Both the position numbers and the translations under genes were made by a program. Below, piece by piece: positions 58,056-64,000 of a stretch of 64,000 nucleotides of DNA. The notes below the pieces were generated by a model that ran no database searches, had not been told where the DNA came from, and saw only the letters and a program-made list of their open reading frames with translations. The stretch spans positions 62,001 to 126,000 of the forward strand of contig CANLNQ010000005.1 of NCBI GenBank assembly GCA_947492525.1. Reading direction: 5' to 3'. The stretch comes from an uncultured Granulosicoccus sp. Lineage in GTDB: Bacteria; Pseudomonadota; Gammaproteobacteria; Granulosicoccales; Granulosicoccaceae. Position 1 is the stretch's first letter. The number at the start of each line of letters is the position of its first letter.

Positions 58056-58706
58056 ATGAACTATTCAAAGAATGGCAGCCTGCTGGCCGCCGGTGTTGCC
58101 ATGGCGGCAATGGCAGGAACTGCAACGGCGGAGCCTCTGGGCCTGCTCAACGGACGATCTGCCGATGTCAGCCGTTCACCCGATTCCTCTGTCGAACTGG
58201 GTGCCATTTTCGGCGAATTCGATGATGTTGATTACACGCATTTCGGCGGACGTTTCAACTACAAGGTCAATCCACTGACCGTTGTCTATTTCGACCTTGG
58301 GCAATCCGAACTGGAAGCGGGTCGGGACATCGATGGTCTGGCCTATGGTCTGGGTGGCTTCTACCAGATGGATGGCATTCTGACCAATACCGATTTCGGT
58401 GTGCATGCCAGTTATCACCGTGCCAGTCTGGAAGCCAGTGGCTTCAGCAATGAATTCGATATCAATACCATCATGGTCGAAGCGCTGTTCAGCGGGCGCG
58501 ATCCCATCGACCAGAATGGCAATATCTTCTGGAACGCCAGCCTGGGCCTGAACCGCACGGGCGGCGACGGTGGTTCGGATACCGATCTGACCTTCAGCGG
58601 TGGTGTCACGATGGGCACGGCCTCCGGATCAGGGGAGTTCTTCGGCGGTCTGCTGTATGTCGACGATATTGCATTCGGTGCCGGCTACCGTCATTTTCTG
58701 AAGTAG
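58056..58706 (+). CDS. Putative outer membrane barrel protein, paralogue 1
   Basis: 216 residues, family not recognised. A signal peptide (LLAAGVAMAAMAGTATAEP) is followed by alternating hydrophobic and polar strands and glycine-rich turns, ending AGYRHFLK. The opening LLNGRSADVSRSPDSSVELG and DYTHFGGRFNYKVNP recur in the next gene. ATG at 58056 has CAGGGAG 7 bases before it. Function unknown; the pair lies between prfC and a reductase gene. Confidence 0.75.
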   Translation: MNYSKNGSLLAAGVAMAAMAGTATAEPLGLLNGRSADVSRSPDSSVELGAIFGEFDDVDYTHFGGRFNYKVNPLTVVYFDLGQSELEAGRDIDGLAYGLGGFYQMDGILTNTDFGVHASYHRASLEASGFSNEFDINTIMVEALFSGRDPIDQNGNIFWNASLGLNRTGGDGGSDTDLTFSGGVTMGTASGSGEFFGGLLYVDDIAFGAGYRHFLK

Positions 58707-58752
58707 GCTTCAGTCCTGCGGATCACCTCGAACAGCAGCCTGTTTAATCGGT

Positions 58753-59403
58753 ATGACCTCAATGACCCAATCAACATCAAGAATCATCGCAACCCTGGTC
58801 GTTGCGGTATCCCTGTTTGCAGGCACGGCGCAGGCCGAGTTCTTCGGTTTGCCCAATGGTCGATCTGCCAGCCCTGACATGCTGTCGGATTTGTCGGTCG
58901 AACTCGGCTTTGTCACCGGTGACCTGGGCGTTACCGATTATCAGAACTTCGGTGCCCGGGTGAACTACCGCGTTTCCCCCGAGATCGTGGTCATCGGTGA
59001 TATCGGCCTGAGTGAATTCGGACCCGCGGACGGTACGCCTGTGGGGCTGGGCATCCTGTATCACCTGTCGAAGCAGCGCATCAGTCAGAGTGTCGACATT
59101 GCTGCCAAGGTCAGTTATCACATGGGCGAGTATGAGGTCAGAGGTACGGACCTGGACCTCACCGGTCTGTCGTTTGAAGCGCTGTTCAGCGGTCGTCAGC
59201 CTCTGGCCGCCAATGGTCTCGGCTGGTACGGAAACTTCGGTTTCCACCGGCTGACCGTGAAGGATGTGTTCAGTGATTCGAGCAATGAAATCGGTATCGG
59301 TGGTGGTCTGACACTGCCAACGGGGTCAGGCGAGGCGTATGTCGGCGTGGATCTCATCGATGAACTGACCTTCGGTCTGGGCTTTCGTTATTTCGTGCAA
59401 TAA
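58753..59403 (+). CDS. Putative outer membrane barrel protein, paralogue 2
   Basis: 216 residues, the same length as the preceding protein and similar along most of it: LPNGRSASPDMLSDLSVELG, DYQNFGARVNYRVSP, FEALFSGRQP. Signal peptide IATLVVAVSLFAGTAQAEF. It ends GFRYFVQ, again with an aromatic residue near the end. The two genes arose by tandem duplication; function unknown. ATG 58753; an internal ATG three codons later is an alternative. Confidence 0.75.
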   Translation: MTSMTQSTSRIIATLVVAVSLFAGTAQAEFFGLPNGRSASPDMLSDLSVELGFVTGDLGVTDYQNFGARVNYRVSPEIVVIGDIGLSEFGPADGTPVGLGILYHLSKQRISQSVDIAAKVSYHMGEYEVRGTDLDLTGLSFEALFSGRQPLAANGLGWYGNFGFHRLTVKDVFSDSSNEIGIGGGLTLPTGSGEAYVGVDLIDELTFGLGFRYFVQ

Positions 59404-59439
59404 CGGTCGCTGTCGACGAGGATCAACAGGAGCCAGCCC

Positions 59440-60522
59440 ATGAGTATCAAGACAGATGTCGTCATCATCGGCGCGGGTCCCGTGGGCCTTTTCCAGGTAT
59501 TCGAACTGGGGCTTCAGGGGCTAGAGGCTCATGTGGTCGATGCCTTGCCACAAACTGGCGGGCAGTGCACCGAGCTGTACCCCGACAAGCCGATATTCGA
59601 TATTCCGGCGGTGCCCGAGTGCACCGGGCAGCAACTGATCGACAATCTGGAGAAGCAGATTGCGCCTTTCTCTCCCGGAATGCATCTGGATCAGTCTGTC
59701 GACGAGCTCGAGAAGCGTGGTGAGAACGATTTTCGGGTGCGAACCTCGGCCGGAATAGAATTCGAGTGTCGTGCAGTGATCATCGCTGCCGGTGCCGGCT
59801 CCTTCACACCGGTGAGAGTTCGTGTCGAGGGGCTCGAGCAATTCGAGAACAGCCAGTTGTTCTACCGGGTTCGGGATCCGGCCAGCCATGCCGGCAAGGA
59901 TATCGTCATTCTCGGTGGTGGGGATTCTGCACTGGATTGGGCCATCCAGCTGGCACCGAAGGCGAAGAGTCTGACGCTGGTCAATCGCACGGAACGTTTC
60001 CGAGCTGCCGAGGCTTCGGTCAGGACACTTTACGAGCTGGCTGATGCGGGTGGTGCGACGGTTCTGACCGGTGCCTTGAAAGGCTTTGACACCACCGGAG
60101 ACCGGCTCAGCAGTGTGACGGTGACCTTGCGTGACGAGAACAAGACGGAAAAGGTGCTGCCAGTGGACGACCTGCTGGTTTTCTTCGGCCTGTCGCCGAA
60201 GTTGGGTCCCATCGAAAGCTGGGGACTGGAGCTGGAGCGCAAGCTGGTCACGATCAACCTTGCCACGTTCGAGACATCGGTGCCCGGCATCTACGCCATC
60301 GGTGACATCAACACCTACGAAGGCAAGAAGAAACTCATCCTGAGCGGCTTTCACGAAGCGGCCCTGGCAGCCTTTGCCATCAAGCAGGCCTTCGAGCCCG
60401 ACAAGAAGGTCAATCTGCAATACACCACCACCAGTCCGCTGATGCACGAGCGTCTTGGTGTCGATGCAGATGGTGTCGCCATCGACGGTAACGGTTCTGC
60501 GGATACTGTCGCAAGCACGTGA
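59440..60522 (+). CDS. Ferredoxin/flavodoxin--NADP(+) reductase, thioredoxin-reductase-like type
   Basis: FAD and NADPH flavoprotein of 360 residues. GAGPVGLFQVFELGLQG binds FAD, GGGDSALDWAIQL binds NADPH, and GDINTYEGKKKLILSGFHEA is the second FAD motif. The redox CxxC of thioredoxin reductases is missing, which marks the YumC-type ferredoxin-NADP reductases. AGGAG at 59428-59432 lies upstream of the ATG. The end overlaps cysB (GTGA), hinting at a link with sulfur reduction. Confidence 0.9.
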   Translation: MSIKTDVVIIGAGPVGLFQVFELGLQGLEAHVVDALPQTGGQCTELYPDKPIFDIPAVPECTGQQLIDNLEKQIAPFSPGMHLDQSVDELEKRGENDFRVRTSAGIEFECRAVIIAAGAGSFTPVRVRVEGLEQFENSQLFYRVRDPASHAGKDIVILGGGDSALDWAIQLAPKAKSLTLVNRTERFRAAEASVRTLYELADAGGATVLTGALKGFDTTGDRLSSVTVTLRDENKTEKVLPVDDLLVFFGLSPKLGPIESWGLELERKLVTINLATFETSVPGIYAIGDINTYEGKKKLILSGFHEAALAAFAIKQAFEPDKKVNLQYTTTSPLMHERLGVDADGVAIDGNGSADTVAST

Positions 60523-61502
60523 AACTGCAGCAACTGCGTTGCATCGTCGCGATGGTCCGCAACAATCTGAACGTCTCGGAAACGGCCGCCTCGCTGCATA
60601 CCTCACAACCAGGTGTCAGCAAGCAGATCAGGCAGCTGGAGGATGAAGTCGGGGTGCAGTTGTTCGAAAGAAGCGGGCGTCAGATCATCGCCGTGACAGC
60701 CGCTGGCAGGGACATCATTCCGGTTGCCGAGAGAATTCTGGCCGGTACGGACGACATACGCAATCTGGGACGCCAGCACGCCGACCCGTACTCGGGTGAA
60801 CTGAGACTGGCTACAACGCATACGCAGGCTCGCTACGTTCTACCGGATATCATTCGCTCCTTCGGCGAGCGTTATCCGCGGGTCAATATCCATCTGCACC
60901 AGGGCACGCCCCAACAGATGGCCACGATGGTGGAGAGCGGCGAGGTAGATTTCGTCATTGCCACCGAAGGCCAGCAGTTGTACGACAATCTGGTGATGTT
61001 GCCCTGCTCACACTGGACGCGAGCTGTTGTGGTCCGACCCGAACATACCTTGTTCAAGGTCTCCCAGCTGGGCAGTCTCACACTGGAGGCCCTGTCCAGC
61101 TTTCCTTTGATTACCTATGTGTTCGGCTTCACGGGACAATCGCAGCTGGACAAGGCCTTCCGGGCACGTGGCCTGGAACCGAATGTGGTGCTGACGGCCG
61201 CTGACACGGATGTCATCAAGACCTACGTCCGATCGGGCCTGGGTGTCGGCATCATCGCGCGCATGGCTTACGAACCGCAGCTGGATGCCGATCTGAAACT
61301 GCTGGATGCCAGTCATCTGTTCGAGACAAGCACCACGCATATCGGTATGCGCCAGCACCGTGAGCTGCGGCCATTCATGTACGACTTCATCGAGCAGTTC
61401 GCCCCTCATCTGACGGCCGAGCGTGTCGATGCGGCGCTGAAAGCCAATGGCATCAGGGAGCGCCGTAAACTGTTCGAAAATATCGAACTGCCTCGCTTCT
61501 GA
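60519..61502 (+). CDS. cysB: CysB-type LysR regulator of sulfur assimilation
   Basis: 327 residues. MKLQQLRCIVAMVRNNLNVS and SQPGVSKQIRQLEDEVGVQL form the winged helix. TTHTQARYVLP, LHQGTPQQ and YVFGFTGQSQLDKAF are residues that hold the sulfate or acetylserine ligand in CysB. GTG start inside the end of the reductase gene (GTGA), so the two are cotranslated; cysB is more often found alone. Confidence 0.92.
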   Translation: MKLQQLRCIVAMVRNNLNVSETAASLHTSQPGVSKQIRQLEDEVGVQLFERSGRQIIAVTAAGRDIIPVAERILAGTDDIRNLGRQHADPYSGELRLATTHTQARYVLPDIIRSFGERYPRVNIHLHQGTPQQMATMVESGEVDFVIATEGQQLYDNLVMLPCSHWTRAVVVRPEHTLFKVSQLGSLTLEALSSFPLITYVFGFTGQSQLDKAFRARGLEPNVVLTAADTDVIKTYVRSGLGVGIIARMAYEPQLDADLKLLDASHLFETSTTHIGMRQHRELRPFMYDFIEQFAPHLTAERVDAALKANGIRERRKLFENIELPRF

Positions 61503-61684
61503 TTCGCGTTCTTCTTGCGCTGGCATCGGCCGCCCATCGCGCTGAAGTCAGATGCACACTCGTGTAGCCAGGCCCGCAAGACAGGGACGCGAGCCAGGAA
61601 CGCAAGCCAGAAACGCGAGCCAGGCCCGCAAGCCTAGCCCGCCAGCACAGTGATACGTGCGGTGAAAGGCCGATTGTCCGGCAT
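61503..61684. other. Intergenic region after cysB with 13-bp repeats
   Basis: About 180 bases without a gene, holding the degenerate repeats described at 61571-61637. No T-run terminator seen. Confidence 0.55.
61571..61637. repeat. Degenerate 13-bp tandem repeats
   Basis: Five units of 13 or 14 bases around the core ACGCGAGCCAG / CCGCAAGCC, for example at 61585-61597, 61598-61610 and 61611-61623. Purines and pyrimidines alternate at the same positions in odd and even copies. Non-coding, 68 bases after cysB. Confidence 0.75.
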
Positions 61685-61900
61685 TCAGGTGATAATGTGG
61701 TCGGGTAGATCCGGTTGCGGATCATCGACCGGAACCGGGTCGGGCACCGGCGGCACGTGCGGCGGTGGCGTTGGTTGGTCGGGGGGCACGGGGACCGGCT
61801 TGTCCGGCTCTATCTCCGGCGGCTTCACAGGCGGGTCATCGGGTGGGATGGGCACCGGATTGGGGTGAGATGCACGGACAGGGTCTGGTCGATAGGGCAT
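61685..61900 (-). CDS. Small proline-rich protein
   Basis: 71 residues, more than 40% proline, with repeats such as PPDDPPVKPPEIEP and VPPVPDPVPVDDP and a short basic start. No cysteine, no membrane segment, no signal peptide. The ATG at 61900 is preceded at six bases by GAGGAG, one of the best ribosome binding sites in the window, which is the main reason for calling it. The opposite strand reads as a Gly-Ser-rich ORF that lacks such a site. Function unknown; chain is probably unfolded. Confidence 0.6.
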   Translation of the reverse strand: MPYRPDPVRASHPNPVPIPPDDPPVKPPEIEPDKPVPVPPDQPTPPPHVPPVPDPVPVDDPQPDLPDHIIT

Positions 61901-62199
61901 GGTGTCTCCTCAGTCTGTTGCTATCGTTCGTGATGAATCGAGGCGGGTGTCTGTCGACATCCAGTGATTCTCAGGCTATCGTCTTCATGCCGATGTCTCG
62001 CGCCGCCGTAATTTGTGCAGAGTCGTCGCAGGTACAGGCTGCCGCCACGGTTCTGTGGACGCGGGTTTCACCGTGCAGGTCTGTACCATTTACAAATCGT
62101 CGCACGCGTGAGCCGAGAGATTTATGCTGGGTTAAATTCAGGGGCGAGTGCGGTTGTATCAAGGCACCGCGCTTCGGTTCGCACAGATTGCACGAATGA
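61901..62199. other. Intergenic region upstream of CheB/CheR gene
   Basis: 299 bases that should carry divergent promoters for the proline-rich ORF and the CheB/CheR gene. I see no convincing boxes and no supported gene. Confidence 0.5.
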
Positions 62200-64000
62200 A
62201 TGGATACCAAAGCCACCAGATTGTCTGACACGACGCTCTACGTCACCATCGCTTGCGGCGACGGTGGCGCCATTGCCTTGCAGGCGTTGCTGGGTGCCGT
62301 GCACGAAACGGCATCGCTTTCGCTGCTGATCGTCTCCAATACCGGCGATATGGATCCGGTCGCGCTGGCAGACGTGATACCCCCCGATTCCCGAATGCGG
62401 ATCATCACGCCGCTGGATGGCGCTCGAGTGGTCGCGAATGGTCTCTATCTGATGGGGCCCGAGAATGATCTGGTGGTCGAACATGGCTGTTTTCGGCGAC
62501 TGTCCGATCAGGAGATGTCGGCGGATGAGGCCGTCTCTCCAGTAGACAGGTTCTTCACGGCGTTGGCAGCGGATCAGAAGCAGCGAGTGGTCGGCGTCAT
62601 CCTGTCAGGCTCGGGAAACGACGGCACGCTGGGGTTGAAAGCCATCAGCGACATGGGAGGCATGACCATGGTGCAGCGCGCCGAAACCGCGGTATCCGGC
62701 ACCATGCCCGGATCGGCCTGTGAAGCCGGTATCGCCGATCATGTGATGACTGCCGAACAGATTGCGCGCGAACTGATTGTCTATTCGAGACACTGTCACG
62801 CGCCATCTTCTGCGGATTCGAGTACCACGGCAGATCAGATCAAGGCGGCCATCCCGTCCATCGCCCGCATCCTGCAGCAGCATACCGGACACAATTTTCA
62901 GCACTACAAGCCGCAGACGCTCAAGCGACGCATCCAGCGACGCATGAATGTGCTGCACCTGACTGACGTGGCTGATTATCGCAGTGTGTTGCTCTCCGAT
63001 GCTGAAGAGGTACAGGCCCTGTTTCGCGATCTTCTGATCGGCGTGACGTCCTTTTTTCGCGATGAGGACGTGTTCGCCACCCTGACGCGCAAAGCCTTCG
63101 CCAATCTGTTCGATGGCAAGGGCAGTGGCGATACCGTACGCATATGGGTGGCGGGTTGTGCCAGCGGAGAGGAGGCCTACACCCTCGGCATGCTGGTCTG
63201 CGAATACCTGAGCGATGTGGAGGACAAGCCTGCCATCAAGATATTCGCCAGTGATATCGATGAGCAGGCGCTGGCCAAGGCTCGACTGGGCATCTACTCG
63301 CAGGATATTGAAAAGGAGGTGTCCACCGAGCGATTACAGCGCTTCTTTCGCAAGGATGGTCAGCATTACGTGGTCCGCGACACCTTGCGTGAGATGTGCC
63401 TGTTCTCCACGCACAATGTCATTGCCGATCCACCGTTTTCCAATCTGGATCTGATCTCCTGCCGCAATCTGTTGATCTATCTGGGCGGGCATCTGCAGGA
63501 GAAACTGATCCCGGTGTTTCACTACGCCTTGAAGCCCGGTGGCTATCTGTTGCTCGGCACGTCCGAGAATCTGCAGTCTCACAAGGATCTGTTCAAGCCT
63601 GTGCATGAAAGGCATCGCCTGTCGCGGCGGCGCGATGTCAATCATTCGCTTGCCAGCCTGCCCGACCCTCAAGGCGGCAGGGATCTCGCCGCAGGCAGCG
63701 TCGTGGCACCACCCGATCTGGGCACCATTGCCCAGCGTATCATCATGGATGAGTTCACGCCACAGTGGGCTATCGTCAACGATGATTTTCAGGTCCTGGA
63801 GCTGTCTTCGAACGCCTCGAGGTATCTGCAGATCGGAGCCGGCACCTTCCAGAACAACATCATCCGGCTGGCCAGGGACAGCCTGCAACCGGGACTGCGC
63901 AGTTGCCTGCGACAGGCCCGTGAATCACGGGAAAAGATCGTCCACGATCGTATGTTGATGAGGGTCAAGAATGGTCTGAGGCGCGTGACGTTGACAATAC
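62200..64000 (+). CDS. CheB/CheR/PAS fusion protein with degenerate CheB domain (partial)
   Basis: At least 600 residues, running off the window end. Read by hand from 62200. Residues 10-195 are CheB-like: VGVILSGSGNDGTLGLKAI keeps the Asp of the methylesterase, but the nucleophile motif ASAGG reads CGDGG and the His motif QHL reads SNT. Residues 215-475 are a complete CheR methyltransferase (FQHYKPQTLKRRIQRRM; SAM site WVAGCASGEEAYTLG; SCRNLLIYL). A PAS-like domain begins near 520 (QWAIVNDDFQVLELS). ATG 62200 follows an in-frame stop; no strong ribosome binding site. Confidence 0.88.
   Translation, partial: MDTKATRLSDTTLYVTIACGDGGAIALQALLGAVHETASLSLLIVSNTGDMDPVALADVIPPDSRMRIITPLDGARVVANGLYLMGPENDLVVEHGCFRRLSDQEMSADEAVSPVDRFFTALAADQKQRVVGVILSGSGNDGTLGLKAISDMGGMTMVQRAETAVSGTMPGSACEAGIADHVMTAEQIARELIVYSRHCHAPSSADSSTTADQIKAAIPSIARILQQHTGHNFQHYKPQTLKRRIQRRMNVLHLTDVADYRSVLLSDAEEVQALFRDLLIGVTSFFRDEDVFATLTRKAFANLFDGKGSGDTVRIWVAGCASGEEAYTLGMLVCEYLSDVEDKPAIKIFASDIDEQALAKARLGIYSQDIEKEVSTERLQRFFRKDGQHYVVRDTLREMCLFSTHNVIADPPFSNLDLISCRNLLIYLGGHLQEKLIPVFHYALKPGGYLLLGTSENLQSHKDLFKPVHERHRLSRRRDVNHSLASLPDPQGGRDLAAGSVVAPPDLGTIAQRIIMDEFTPQWAIVNDDFQVLELSSNASRYLQIGAGTFQNNIIRLARDSLQPGLRSCLRQARESREKIVHDRMLMRVKNGLRRVTLTI

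Noticed and set aside
59521-60606. 361-codon open frame opposite the reductase gene
   Set aside because: Antisense shadow of a gene with clear FAD and NADP motifs.
61650-61868. Gly/Ser-rich frame on the plus strand
   Set aside because: It is the complement of the proline-rich ORF and lacks a ribosome binding site, whereas the minus strand has GAGGAG.

Overview
The window is about 58-60% G+C by eye and carries ordinary bacterial gene structure. Gene order (ilvI-ilvH-pssA, holD-like-rimI, prfC, bepA, pckA with a HexR-like site, cysB) points to a marine-type gammaproteobacterium. The abundance of TTT/TRAP transporters, cytoplasmic-type sulfatases and thrombospondin type 3 repeats recalls Granulosicoccus and its relatives in the Chromatiales. 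That placement is inference; no rRNA or tRNA gene was recognised.

Layout. (1) 1-5695, minus: an N-type (alternative, rotary) F1Fo-ATPase operon in the order atpD-C-Q-R-B-E-F-A, cut by the window edge inside atpA. (2) 5810-7521: a marR/Bcr-CflA drug efflux pair with a palindromic operator candidate. (3) 7953-14792: a polyamine/guanidino-type ABC importer, a ureohydrolase, a divergent LysR regulator and a LysE-type exporter, which look like uptake and breakdown of an amidino compound. (4) 15040-21006: RidA-like protein, LysR regulator, TRAP transporter dctPQM and an amidase, with a MITE-like inverted-repeat element between dctM and the amidase.

(5) 21131-36507, all minus: two neighbouring modules, each a tripartite tricarboxylate transporter (tctCBA) plus a type I sulfatase without signal peptide. 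The left module carries a FadR-type GntR regulator. The right one carries a LysR regulator, an enolase-superfamily dehydratase, a UxaA-family dehydratase and a TIM-barrel-like protein of unknown function. I read them as two pathways that import a sulfated small organic acid, remove the sulfate in the cytoplasm and then (right module) dehydrate the sugar acid. A 10-bp tandem repeat array lies upstream of the left module.

(6) 36902-47461, plus: envelope genes: a DUF481-like barrel, aqpZ, a DedA/TVP38-like protein, then a surface cluster of three OmpA-domain proteins and one 1077-residue thrombospondin type 3 repeat protein with a C-terminal sorting-like tail. (7) 47963-61502: housekeeping genes pckA, bepA-like M48 protease, ilvIH, pssA, a holD-like gene with a large low-complexity insert, rimI, prfC, a tandem pair of paralogous barrel proteins, a ferredoxin/flavodoxin-NADP reductase and cysB. 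(8) 61503-64000: a non-coding stretch with 13-bp repeats, a small proline-rich ORF with a strong ribosome binding site, and the start of a CheB/CheR/PAS fusion whose CheB half has lost its catalytic Ser and His.

The most unusual content is the paired TTT-sulfatase modules, the 10-bp promoter-distal array, the OmpA/TSP3 cluster, the MITE-like element supplying the dctM stop codon, and the degenerate CheB domain.
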